From NCBI GenBank assembly GCA_020848695.1, contig JADLHT010000017.1, forward strand, positions 103,478-167,477: a DNA stretch of 64,000 nt. Direction: 5' to 3'. This document shows positions 1 through 9,370 of the stretch, piece by piece. The notes beneath the pieces are model-generated. The model was given only the letters and a program-made list of their open reading frames with translations. It did not search any database and was not told where the DNA came from. The position numbers and the translations under genes are program-made. Position 1 is the first letter of the stretch. The number at the start of each line of letters is the position of its first letter. The DNA is from Saprospiraceae bacterium. Lineage in GTDB: Bacteria > Bacteroidota > Bacteroidia > Chitinophagales > Saprospiraceae.

Positions 1-1524
1 GTGGTCTCCGGCACCGCATCCTTGATGGATTTGAATAACATATACTTTTTTAATATTGGGATAATCTAACATCCAATCTTGGTGAAGCGACTCAAAATTT
101 TCAAAATACAAATTACTGGAATTGCTTTCTCCTTGATACCAGAAAATTGCTTTAATGGCGTGAGCCAAGTCGGATTTCTGCGCGCGGAAGAGCAAGCTCC
201 CATAAATATTGTCTGGTTTGCCAGGATTTAAATCATTTCTCTGATGTTGTTGTATTGTTGTTCCACCAACTCCTCCATTTAATATACAAACCGGAATTTT
301 ATTATTTTCAACGATAGATTTTGCTAGATCCATTCCCCATGCACCGATATTTGCTAATCCACCATTTCCTGTAGCAATTGCTACTGACCAGGAGGTGTCA
401 TTTTTATTAAGTGAATAATTTTTACCATAAGTTTTAATAAAAGGACTTACGTATGAATTGCCTCCAAAAATACTATTGGATTGTCCTGTTACAATATACA
501 CATCTCCACATAAAAGATGTTCGCGACTTGCTATTACACTATCCTGATTTTGATTTTTTAAATGAACCTCAACCGAATATTCAGAAAGTTCAGCTTTGAT
601 TTTTACAGATAACTTGATGAATGCTTTATTTGTTGAATCATAATTTAATAATTGAACCGAGTTGGATACAAGAATCTGATTCTTGAATAATTTCAAGGAT
701 ACAGAATCATAGTTAAGCTTATCGATCTGTCCGTTTATTTCAATATTTGCTTCATTATTAAGATCTCTTGGAAAAAATTGATGATTAGAGGGGATATTTG
801 ATAAGTAAGAAACGGATTTTGGCGGATCTGTTATCCTGTATTTTTCCTTTAGTTGAAATTCAATTTTTTTTCGATCTTCGATCGGCAAATACTGATCAAA
901 CAAAATGATTTCGGAAATATCTCCATTGAAAAAATAAGAATTCTGATAAGCAGAGATGAAGATTGTACTATCCGTATTTATAGGGCAATAGGCGGAATCT
1001 TCATAGATTCCATTTAAAATTAATTTTCCGTTATGTGTTTTATTATTGTATTGTGCTACAATTAATACTGGATCGAAACCGGGATCAAAACTTGAGCTGA
1101 CTTGATTGTTAAAGTCTGCGTTGTGTAAAATTTTTGGAATACTGTTGCCTGACAACCACAGTGTTCTGCTATTTCCTCCCAATATATTATTTGTAGGCCC
1201 ATTAGCTTTACAAACAACAATGATCGTGTAATCTTTATTCACCGGAAAGACAGATGGGAGAGTCAAGTAGGATGAGCTTCCATTGAAGCGGAGTGTTGGT
1301 CTGTTTCCAATTCCATTGCTAATAAACTCAGGCTGGCTTGTGCTGTTCAATTGAGTTGCTGTAATATGATTAATCGAATCTACCCAATATTTTACTTTTG
1401 TATTAAAAACGGTTATGCCAGTATTTGCTTCCAGATGAAATATTGGTTTAGCGGTCTGTCCTGTCAATGATTGTGGTAAAATCAAAGACATTAGAATCAA
1501 GAATAAAATGTGATTTAATTTCAA
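1..1524 (-). CDS. Partial secreted sialate O-acetylesterase (SASA)-like protein with LamG-like N-terminal region; C-terminus beyond window edge
   Basis: Manual minus-strand translation is open from 1524 to 1: (TTG)KLNHILFLILMSLILPQSLTGQTAKPIFHLEANTG...CGDVYIVTGQSNSIFGGNSY...GAWGMDLAKSIVENNKIPVCILNGGVGGTTIQQHQR...AIKAIFWYQGESNS. The GQSN, GGVGGT and WYQGE motifs are typical of SASA/SGNH esterases. Missing from the ORF track because it is truncated. Confidence 0.82.
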   Translation of the reverse strand, partial: MKLNHILFLILMSLILPQSLTGQTAKPIFHLEANTGITVFNTKVKYWVDSINHITATQLNSTSQPEFISNGIGNRPTLRFNGSSSYLTLPSVFPVNKDYTIIVVCKANGPTNNILGGNSRTLWLSGNSIPKILHNADFNNQVSSSFDPGFDPVLIVAQYNNKTHNGKLILNGIYEDSAYCPINTDSTIFISAYQNSYFFNGDISEIILFDQYLPIEDRKKIEFQLKEKYRITDPPKSVSYLSNIPSNHQFFPRDLNNEANIEINGQIDKLNYDSVSLKLFKNQILVSNSVQLLNYDSTNKAFIKLSVKIKAELSEYSVEVHLKNQNQDSVIASREHLLCGDVYIVTGQSNSIFGGNSYVSPFIKTYGKNYSLNKNDTSWSVAIATGNGGLANIGAWGMDLAKSIVENNKIPVCILNGGVGGTTIQQHQRNDLNPGKPDNIYGSLLFRAQKSDLAHAIKAIFWYQGESNSSNLYFENFESLHQDWMLDYPNIKKVYVIQIHQGCGAGDH

Positions 1525-1541
1525 GATAAAATTTTTCTTGA

Positions 1542-1549
1542 CAAATATA
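1542..1549 (-). promoter_or_regulatory. Candidate Bacteroidota -7 element (TATATTTG) for the esterase-like gene
   Basis: Reverse complement of CAAATATA matches TAnnTTTG, 18 nt upstream of the TTG start; no clear -33 TTG seen. Confidence 0.35.
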
Positions 1550-1674
1550 CAAACTTAATATTAAGCTATTTGGCCGAGTATAATTTTTTTTAACAGAGTA
1601 CTATTTGTTAGCAACTTTGAATTGGATCAAGTATTTTATTATTTTTACAGCAAAGATCATTTTTATAGTTCGCA

Positions 1675-2796
1675 ATGAAGTATATAGTATGTTGTTTCAT
1701 TTATCTAATCTTATCGAAATCAGAAGCACAATGTTTTTCCTGTAAAAATGCACCATCAGGAACTATTTTCTGTGATGACTTTGATGATTCCATTTCATTG
1801 GACAAAAAGTATTTCGAGATTAACAATAATGACGGGGACTTTGTGAAAATGAAGCATATAGGCCGTGACAGCAGCTATGGAATGCGTGTTAAGTGGCAAC
1901 AAGGTGAAGTTTCGGCTGGTGGACTTTCTAAATCATTTGGAAGGACACCTGATTCTTATATAGGGAGAAATTCCTCAATGCCTACAACAGATTTTGATGA
2001 AATTTATTGGAGAATGGATGTTCGAGCCCAAAAAAATTGGATAGGTGGAGGTCCTGCAAAACTTACTAGAGCAATGTGTCTGGCAAATAGTAACTGGGCA
2101 CAGGGAATGATGGCACATCTTTGGTCAGGAGGAGCAAATGATCATTTTTTGGGAATGGATCCAGCAAGTGGTATTGGTCTGGATGGAAAACTGAAATCTA
2201 CGAAATACAATGACTTTTCTAACTTAAGGTGGTTGGGTTTTAAAGCCGGGACAATCGATTTGTTTAGTTCAGAAAATGCAGATCGTTGGTTTTGTGTGGT
2301 GGGACATGTTAAACTAAACACTCCTGATAAAAAAGACGGAATATTTGAGTTTTGGATCAACGATACCTTGCAAGCTTCGTCTCAGAATCTCGATTGGCAC
2401 AGCAGTTGGAATAGAGATGCTAAGAATATGCATATCAATGCAATTTTTTTTGAAAATTACTGGAATGCTGGATCTCCTGTTGAGCAAGAAAGATATTTTG
2501 ATAATCTGATTATAAGTGTGAAGCCCATTGAATGTAAATGTCTGTCAACAAAAACAATAGAATCTACTTATAGCATAAAGTTTGAAGTGCAAATAAGCGA
2601 GAATTCAATTGTAATTAAAACAAAAAATCTTAATAATCAATTTCAATTCACAATTCTTGATATTCAGGGACGTGTGATCCAAACAGAAATTCTTCATGAA
2701 GAAACTAAAGTTATCGATACTTCAAATTGGTTAAAGGGAATCTATTTTTTAATCATTCCAGAAACGAATTTTCGGCAAAAAATAATTGTCATTTAG
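1675..2796 (+). CDS. Secreted protein with T9SS type A sorting domain
   Basis: Signal peptide (MKYIVCCFIYLILSKSEAQ); C-terminal FTILDIQGRVIQTEI...LKGIYFLIIPETNFRQKIIVI typical of T9SS CTDs. Confidence 0.75.
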   Translation: MKYIVCCFIYLILSKSEAQCFSCKNAPSGTIFCDDFDDSISLDKKYFEINNNDGDFVKMKHIGRDSSYGMRVKWQQGEVSAGGLSKSFGRTPDSYIGRNSSMPTTDFDEIYWRMDVRAQKNWIGGGPAKLTRAMCLANSNWAQGMMAHLWSGGANDHFLGMDPASGIGLDGKLKSTKYNDFSNLRWLGFKAGTIDLFSSENADRWFCVVGHVKLNTPDKKDGIFEFWINDTLQASSQNLDWHSSWNRDAKNMHINAIFFENYWNAGSPVEQERYFDNLIISVKPIECKCLSTKTIESTYSIKFEVQISENSIVIKTKNLNNQFQFTILDIQGRVIQTEILHEETKVIDTSNWLKGIYFLIIPETNFRQKIIVI

Positions 2797-2877
2797 TTTT
2801 ATTATTTGAAAAAATTAAAAGTTTTTATTCTGTCTTTTATAATATCAGAATTTCGATTCATTAAGTATGATTTATAA

Positions 2878-2985
2878 TTATTTGAAAAATACCTAAGCGT
2901 ATAAGTGTCAAAAATATATAATCAAAATAAATTTTACAAAACCCTGAAATGCGTACTTTTTAAGTAATTTCAGGCTTAGATATTA
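2878..2985. repeat. Diverged copy of a dispersed hairpin-containing repeat (other copies at 63782-63980)
   Basis: aaatacctaagc...gtcaaaaatatataa...aaaaccctgaaatgcgtactttttaagtaatttcagg aligns to the right-end copies; inverted repeat cctgaaat/atttcagg. Confidence 0.7.
2936..2976 (-). terminator. Probable intrinsic terminator of the minus-strand gene 3255-4268
   Basis: Minus-strand reading: CCTGAAATTACTTAAAAAGTACGCATTTCAGGGTTTTG, hairpin followed by a short U-tract. Confidence 0.45.
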
Positions 2986-3254
2986 TTTTGTAATCTAACA
3001 TTTAGAATAATATTACTAAACGAAATTTTGAATTAGCAGAGGTGAGATATAATCAATATTTTAATCCATTGCATTGCTCAGATCTTGGGACATTTATACT
3101 TTTTTGACATTCAATTTACTTGACTAACATGATTAAATATAGAAAGGACAGAAATTAATTCTATTTATCAGTTTGCTAGGTTCAATTCTGTTTTAACCAA
3201 ATAGCCCTAATTATTGTATTGAAATTCTAAATGAATCAAGGCGATTATATAAAT

Positions 3255-4268
3255 CTACTGTTTTAGAAAATCTTCAAAACTTGCAGATCCAGATTTTGTT
3301 TCTTCGCGTTCAGGCACTGGGGAATTGATATTCAATGAATTGGATTTACCTCCTAAGAGAAGCAGTTTGCTTTTTTCTTCATAATTCTGAAGCATTTTTA
3401 ATCCTTCTTCCTCAAAAACTCCGTTTTGTAAGTCTACGGATGACATAAAATTTTCAGACAGTTCCATGAATCTTTCCATTTCACCAACTTTAGAGGCTAC
3501 GTCATCAGCAATATGTTCAAGTGCCTGGTCGAAAATCAGCCTTTGATCAGCATTTCCTGAAATAACATTCATTGCTGATTTCATGGCTCCATGAGAGGCT
3601 CGTATGGCTTTGCGCTCTTCTTCCTTTAATTTTACCTGATCTTTAGTGTCTTCAAGTAATATTTCTGAATTCTGATACATTTTTAATAACACTTTGCTTA
3701 AAATATCCATTTTAGACAGCAGATGATTATACTTTTCATTTGTATCCTGTAAACGTGCAGCCTTTCGAGTTGCAAGAACCATTTGTTGATCTTGTCCTTG
3801 TCGCTTTGCAACTTCTGCCATTCTTAGATTTGTTTCAATTTCTTTTGCGTTTTCGTTTACATTGGTCTGAAGTTTTCGGATTTGTCCTTTAAGAACTCCA
3901 ATCTGTTCACTCATTTTTGAAAGATTTGATTGAAGGCTTTCAATGTAGGACTTCAAGATTCCAATTGGATCTATATTTACAAAAAGTCCTGTAATCCATC
4001 TCATTATGCTTTTATACATATAGCCTATGAGATTTCTCATTCTTGGATCCAGCACCATGTATATAATTGCTCCCAAGACCAGCATCATCCCTAAAAAATA
4101 AAAGATATTTGTAGCTAAAGAAATGAGTAAGGGTAAGAACTTGTATAACAATACTCCTCCACCGATGAGAAGGCCCCCTAAAACTATGGTTCCTGTTATT
4201 CCTTCAGGACGCGACCAAAATGATTTGGGTTTTTCTAAACCTACAGGGGTAGTGACATTTGTTGACAT
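3255..4268 (-). CDS. Membrane-anchored coiled-coil protein, PspA/ESCRT-III-like layout (paralog of 32550-33560)
   Basis: 337 aa; two hydrophobic N-terminal segments, then NIDPIGILKSYIESLQSNLSKM..., long helical region, RASHGAMKSAMNVISG, EMERFMELSENFMSSVDLQNGVFEEEGLKML; near-collinear with ORF 32550-33560. Confidence 0.7.
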   Translation of the reverse strand: MSTNVTTPVGLEKPKSFWSRPEGITGTIVLGGLLIGGGVLLYKFLPLLISLATNIFYFLGMMLVLGAIIYMVLDPRMRNLIGYMYKSIMRWITGLFVNIDPIGILKSYIESLQSNLSKMSEQIGVLKGQIRKLQTNVNENAKEIETNLRMAEVAKRQGQDQQMVLATRKAARLQDTNEKYNHLLSKMDILSKVLLKMYQNSEILLEDTKDQVKLKEEERKAIRASHGAMKSAMNVISGNADQRLIFDQALEHIADDVASKVGEMERFMELSENFMSSVDLQNGVFEEEGLKMLQNYEEKSKLLLLGGKSNSLNINSPVPEREETKSGSASFEDFLKQ

Positions 4269-4354
4269 AGAAGAATGATTTAATTAATTAGGCAAAAATA
4301 TAAATTCAGGGTTAATAATACTCAAAAGTTAAAATTAGTTCCTTTAGTTATAAT

Positions 4355-5401
4355 TTAAATAAAATCAACGTCTTGAAGGTATGGATATCGCATTAGAAAT
4401 TCGATGGCTTTATTAACATCCATTTGTTCAAATAAAACGCTGTAAATCATGTTGATAATAGGAACTCTTACATGATGATACCTCGCAAGTTGGTGGGCAA
4501 TTCTAACAGTGCGGACCCCTTCCACGATTTCTTGCATATCTTTGATAATGTCATCCATTTTTTCGCCTTTTGCATATCGGTAGCCAAAAGTATAATTACG
4601 GCTTTTGTTGCTGGTGGCAGTCGCAATTAAATCACCAATCCCGGCTGTGCCTAAAAAAGAACGATGTGTTGCTCCAACTGACCTGCCAAGCTCAATTAGT
4701 TCTCTTAAGCCTCTTGTTATCAACATAGCCTGGATGTTTTTACCCAATCCCTTGCCCTCTAGCATTCCGCTTGCTACCGCAATAATATTTTTTAAGGCCC
4801 CTGCCATCTCAGCTCCTACTAAATCATAAGAGCCAAAAACGAAAAAAAATCGGCTGGAGAGATATTCAGAACCTATCCTAATAACCTCATCATATTCACT
4901 GGCAATAACACAAGCAGTCGGCTGACCTTCCAGAATCTCTTTGTAAAGGTTAGGACCTGCCAAACAACCAATTCTAAGTACGCTTGTCTCTTGTTTGATG
5001 ACAGTACTCATTGTGTGGATGTGTTTGCTTGAAAGATTCACTTTCATTAAATCTTCAATCTGGATACCTGAGATATCCAGACCCTTGGTTCCATGTATAA
5101 GAATATGACCTGGTGTTAGAAATGGTGCCATAGACTTCATGGTCGTCCTAAAACTCGATGAAGGAAGCACCGGAAAAAGAAGTTGGCAACGCTTAGTAAT
5201 TTCTTCAAGATCACCTGTAGCACTGATTTTTTCAGATAGTTTTAAGTTGAGATGTGTGTTGTGATAATTAATATTATCTATAACCTCCTGACGTCTTGAG
5301 AAGATCAACACATTTGTTTTATGAGCCAGTAAAGAGGCAATTGTGGTTCCAAAACTTCCGGCACCAACAACTCCTACAGTATGAGGATTTGACTTTTTCA
5401 T
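4355..5401 (-). CDS. gpsA: NAD(P)H-dependent glycerol-3-phosphate dehydrogenase
   Basis: GVVGAGSFGTTIASLLA Rossmann motif, KGLD, AGPNLYKEI, GAEMAGALKNIIAVASGMLEGKGLGKNIQAMLITRGLREL. The start is probably the internal ATG (MKKSNP), not the ORF-track start at 5425. Confidence 0.93.
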   Translation of the reverse strand: MKKSNPHTVGVVGAGSFGTTIASLLAHKTNVLIFSRRQEVIDNINYHNTHLNLKLSEKISATGDLEEITKRCQLLFPVLPSSSFRTTMKSMAPFLTPGHILIHGTKGLDISGIQIEDLMKVNLSSKHIHTMSTVIKQETSVLRIGCLAGPNLYKEILEGQPTACVIASEYDEVIRIGSEYLSSRFFFVFGSYDLVGAEMAGALKNIIAVASGMLEGKGLGKNIQAMLITRGLRELIELGRSVGATHRSFLGTAGIGDLIATATSNKSRNYTFGYRYAKGEKMDDIIKDMQEIVEGVRTVRIAHQLARYHHVRVPIINMIYSVLFEQMDVNKAIEFLMRYPYLQDVDFI

Positions 5402-5449
5402 TTGGAATCTACGCGAAAATAGCAAGTTGCATCTAATTTGACTTAAATA

Positions 5450-5481
5450 TTGATGATTAACAGAAGTTATAACTACCTTTG
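5450..5481 (+). promoter_or_regulatory. Bacteroidota housekeeping promoter (TTG-N21-TACCTTTG)
   Basis: TTG at 5450-5452, 21-nt spacer, TACCTTTG at 5474-5481, 21 nt before the start at 5503. Confidence 0.65.
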
Positions 5482-5502
5482 GACTTATTAATTTAAATTA
5501 TA

Positions 5503-7569
5503 ATGTTTAAAAATAGTTATTTCTACTTTTTTATTCTTATAAATACCATATTAGTTTCTTGCACGAGAGAAAATCCGAGTTGGGAGGTCGGCTTGTTGAC
5601 TCCTTTGATTAAATCTTCCTTGAAAATAAAAGATTTGTCCAGAGATTCTTTAGTAACCTCAGATACAAGTGGTTTGATACGTTTGGTTTACTCAAAAAAT
5701 TTAAACAATATCAGTGTAGATTCTTTTTTTTCAATATCAGATACAACTGTAGCTAAATCATTTGCTATTGATTCATTACGGCTATACAACTTAACAATTG
5801 ATTATCCATTTACCTTAGGTAGCATTGCCAGACAGGCTGGATCAATTGGATTACTAATCCTTGCCTTGCAGGGTAACACTATTGCGATCCCTTCTATTGG
5901 TCCTTTGTCTGTTCCAAAAATTGAATACAATGCGGATACTATTTTTACTTCCATGAGTTTGGATGATGGGAAGATCGAAGTAAAGTTTTCAAATAATCTT
6001 CCTATTGATATTACTGATGTTAAATTTGAACTGAGAAATGTATTGAATAACGAATTATTGGTTGATGGAAACTTTCCATTCATTAAGTCAAATTCTGTAG
6101 AAGCTCAAACATATTCATTAGCCGGCAAAACATTTGGCTCAAAAATTGCCATTGAAGTGAAAAGTTTTTCATCTCCTGGAAGTAATAATGTACCGGTATT
6201 GATTGATACAAACAATTCAATAGTTGCTAGTCTTCGAGTATATGATCTTCGACCCAATAAAGCCACTGCACTTTGGCCTGCACAGAATATTATTGAACAA
6301 TACTTAGATTTCAATTTAAGAAGATTAAATGTAGAATTAACTTATGCAGATATTAAGAGTGGAAAGATTTTTCTTAAATTGAAAAGTACAATAGACGATA
6401 CTTTGCATTTTTATTACGATTTGCCAGGTGCAACTAAGAATGGTGTTCCTTTTAAGATTATTAAAGATTTAGCACCGGGAACAACATCTAATCCTTCTTC
6501 AATATTTGAAGTATATGATTTTTCCGGCTATCAATTGGATCTATCCGGAAGTAATAAAGACACCTTTAATGCTACACCCAATTCGATCATAGTTAGAATT
6601 GATTCGACTGGAATACAGAAAACATTTTCTAAAGCAGATAACATTCAAGTCGAACTTGGATTTCAAAACTTGAAACCTTCTTATGCTCGTGGCTATATGT
6701 CTATGGATACTTTTAGTTTTGGACCCGCAACACAGGATTTAGAATTTTTTAAGGATATCAGTGGAAAGGTCAACTTTGATGATGCCAATATGAGTGTTGT
6801 TGTTAAAAACAGTATTGGAACAGATGCCATTGGTGAAATAAAAAAATTTAAGGTAATTAATACAAGAAAACAAACACAAACTCAATTGACCTCAACAGAA
6901 CTAAATAAGCTTATTGTCATCCCAAGAGCAATAGATAATAATGGGAAGCTTCCTGTTAGTTCTAGTTTAACAGAAGTAAAACTGAATAAGTCTAATTCAA
7001 ATCTTGCTTCACTTATTAGTACGCTTCCTGATCAAATAGAATATGAAATTCAAATGAGAACCAACCCAAATGGTGATCTGTATGGTAGAAAAGATTTTAT
7101 ATATGATGGAGAGCTTTTGGATATAAGCTTACAGTTAGACGTTCCATTGAATTTTTCTGCTGAAGATTTGAGTCTGACAAGGATAGAAAATTTTAATGGA
7201 CAAACATTCGATCTGCAGAATGTTATTGATGGAGTATTGATGCTAAATTTTGAAAATCAATATCCTTTGGCTATGCATGTTCAACTCGATTTTATTGATG
7301 ATTCTGGTGCAAATCCTGTCAAATATTTTACAATTGAGTCTAATATCTTGCCAGGTGACTTGGATCAAAACGGAAAGGTGTTAAATAAAAAAAGTTCCCT
7401 TACTCAAATTCCAATTTCTGCAAAGGAAATTGAAAATTTGAATAAGGCCAACAAAATAATAATTAAAGCAAGATTTAGTACTAAGGATAATCCAAATCTA
7501 ATTAAAATTTATGATTATTATTGTATGGATTTAGTTCTTTCAGCCTCTTTTAATTATAAAATAGATTAG
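5503..7569 (+). CDS. Large predicted lipoprotein, function unknown
   Basis: 688 aa; N-terminal MFKNSYFYFFILINTILVSCTRE with lipobox LVSC. Confidence 0.6.
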   Translation: MFKNSYFYFFILINTILVSCTRENPSWEVGLLTPLIKSSLKIKDLSRDSLVTSDTSGLIRLVYSKNLNNISVDSFFSISDTTVAKSFAIDSLRLYNLTIDYPFTLGSIARQAGSIGLLILALQGNTIAIPSIGPLSVPKIEYNADTIFTSMSLDDGKIEVKFSNNLPIDITDVKFELRNVLNNELLVDGNFPFIKSNSVEAQTYSLAGKTFGSKIAIEVKSFSSPGSNNVPVLIDTNNSIVASLRVYDLRPNKATALWPAQNIIEQYLDFNLRRLNVELTYADIKSGKIFLKLKSTIDDTLHFYYDLPGATKNGVPFKIIKDLAPGTTSNPSSIFEVYDFSGYQLDLSGSNKDTFNATPNSIIVRIDSTGIQKTFSKADNIQVELGFQNLKPSYARGYMSMDTFSFGPATQDLEFFKDISGKVNFDDANMSVVVKNSIGTDAIGEIKKFKVINTRKQTQTQLTSTELNKLIVIPRAIDNNGKLPVSSSLTEVKLNKSNSNLASLISTLPDQIEYEIQMRTNPNGDLYGRKDFIYDGELLDISLQLDVPLNFSAEDLSLTRIENFNGQTFDLQNVIDGVLMLNFENQYPLAMHVQLDFIDDSGANPVKYFTIESNILPGDLDQNGKVLNKKSSLTQIPISAKEIENLNKANKIIIKARFSTKDNPNLIKIYDYYCMDLVLSASFNYKID

Positions 7570-7573
7570 TAAA

Positions 7574-8785
7574 ATGAGGCTATTACTATTTCTCTTTCCT
7601 GTTATACTTTTTTCGCAAGGAGATGATCTTGGTAGAAAAATTAATTTTTATTTTAACTCATCTATTGATGGTGGAGCCAGGCAAGTTTCATCAAGATTTA
7701 TTAGCAGATATTTCCAAGGAGGAATTATTTCGAATGAGATTAAAAATTCATTTTTTAACAAACTCGAGAATAGTAATACTGCTGGCGCACTTCTTGATCT
7801 AGACTTTGTTATAAGGAAGTATAGAAATTCAGATAACAGTCAGATTTTAAGATCGTATTATTCATTCTCACTTGAATCATTTTCATTCTTTGAAGCGCAG
7901 TTCACAAAAGATTTATTTGGGCTCTATTTCTATGGAAATCAAAAATATGAAAATCTTGAAGCCGATCTATCTAATATGAGTTTTAACCAGTTAAGCTTCC
8001 AATCTATAAAATTAGGTTTGTTTCAAAAAATAGGCAGAATTGGAGTAGGAGCAAAAATAGCTTATGTGCTTGGACAAGGAGAGATACAACTTAAATCATA
8101 CGAATCTTCATTATTTACTGCAAAATATGGTACGTACCTTGATCTGAATTTAATGGCTAAAGGGCGAACAACAGATTTAGACAACTATCATTTTTTTTCT
8201 CATCAAGGATTAGGATTTGCTGTTGACCTCGAGTTGGTCTTAAATTATCAAGATAAATCATTTATTAAAGCAGAGATTAATAGATTGGGTTCACTTAAAT
8301 GGAATGATTATTTGAAAGAACATAGTATAGATACGAGCTATCGTTTCGAAGGGATAGAAGTTAGTTCCTTATTGGATTCTTTTGTTTTTGATTTAAAATC
8401 TCCTCTTGAATTTAAAAAAGATCTTGTTAAGACAAGTTCTGTAATAAACAGAAGAATTAAATTGCCTTCACAATACACCCTTCAGATACACCATCATTTT
8501 ATTAAAGACATCTTGTGGCTGAATAGTAGAGTAAATTTTGTTACAACGGAGAATTACAATGCTTCACTTCAATGTGATTTTAATTTAAAATTAATTCGCT
8601 TCATGTACCTTGGGTTGAGTGCCGGTATTGGCGGTTATTCCAAATGGAACTCGGGAATGACTGCAGGTATTAATCTGTGGAACAGAATTCGATTAGATGT
8701 AAAGGCTAATTCAATGTTTAATATCATTAATATGGACAAGCCGGCATCCTTAATTGGAAGTGTAAATTTTGTTTTAGGGATATAA
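7574..8785 (+). CDS. Predicted outer-membrane beta-barrel protein (DUF5723-like)
   Basis: Signal peptide, alternating beta-rich sequence, GKINFYFNSSIDGGARQVSSRFISRYFQGGIIS-type start; 4 bp after the preceding lipoprotein stop. Confidence 0.5.
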   Translation: MRLLLFLFPVILFSQGDDLGRKINFYFNSSIDGGARQVSSRFISRYFQGGIISNEIKNSFFNKLENSNTAGALLDLDFVIRKYRNSDNSQILRSYYSFSLESFSFFEAQFTKDLFGLYFYGNQKYENLEADLSNMSFNQLSFQSIKLGLFQKIGRIGVGAKIAYVLGQGEIQLKSYESSLFTAKYGTYLDLNLMAKGRTTDLDNYHFFSHQGLGFAVDLELVLNYQDKSFIKAEINRLGSLKWNDYLKEHSIDTSYRFEGIEVSSLLDSFVFDLKSPLEFKKDLVKTSSVINRRIKLPSQYTLQIHHHFIKDILWLNSRVNFVTTENYNASLQCDFNLKLIRFMYLGLSAGIGGYSKWNSGMTAGINLWNRIRLDVKANSMFNIINMDKPASLIGSVNFVLGI

Positions 8786-8802
8786 ATTAAGGTATTAGAA
8801 AA

Positions 8803-9369
8803 TTATTTTTTTTCAATTTTTTCCTTAATAAATTTTTCTACGATGTTCGAGAGATATTCCTCAAATTTCTTTAACTCAGCAGGAGCGGAATGAGAATCAG
8901 TAACTTGCTTGAATTCTCCGGTATAATTAATTCCGGTTATTGTTAGGGGAAGGTCTGCAATAATTTCCTGTTCATTGGTAGGATAATAATTTGACATGCT
9001 GCTAAATTTAATATTAGATGCTTTTGTTTTAATCTCGTTCCATTGGGATTCAGATATGAGTCCATAAAAATTACCTTCATGAGTTACATGCTGTAGTCCT
9101 TGATAGCAGGCAACTCCATTCGAGTAAAGATTGAATTCAAATGTTGGACAAAAGCCAAAGCAGGCTGTCTTCTTGAACTGCAATAATAAATCTAGCCCTT
9201 TTGTTAAGGTATCTTTTTCTGTCATTGAGCTTATAAATATGGGCATCGACGGAATATTATTTATGTTGGAAGAATGAGAAGTTGGTCGATGATTATGAGT
9301 AATTTTTTTCTTGTTACTGCAAGCCGACATTAAAAAAAGGCATATTATTACATATTCAAATACTTTCAC
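8803..9369 (-). CDS. Small lipoprotein with DUF6438-like domain
   Basis: Lipobox LMSAC; LLLQFKKTACFGFCPTFEFNLYSNGVACYQG resembles DUF6438. Confidence 0.55.
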   Translation of the reverse strand: MKVFEYVIICLFLMSACSNKKKITHNHRPTSHSSNINNIPSMPIFISSMTEKDTLTKGLDLLLQFKKTACFGFCPTFEFNLYSNGVACYQGLQHVTHEGNFYGLISESQWNEIKTKASNIKFSSMSNYYPTNEQEIIADLPLTITGINYTGEFKQVTDSHSAPAELKKFEEYLSNIVEKFIKEKIEKK

Positions 9370-9370
9370 T

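Noticed and set aside
5802-6083. 93-aa minus-strand ORF within the lipoprotein gene
   Set aside because: Antisense to a long continuous ORF with signal peptide and promoter; no independent evidence.
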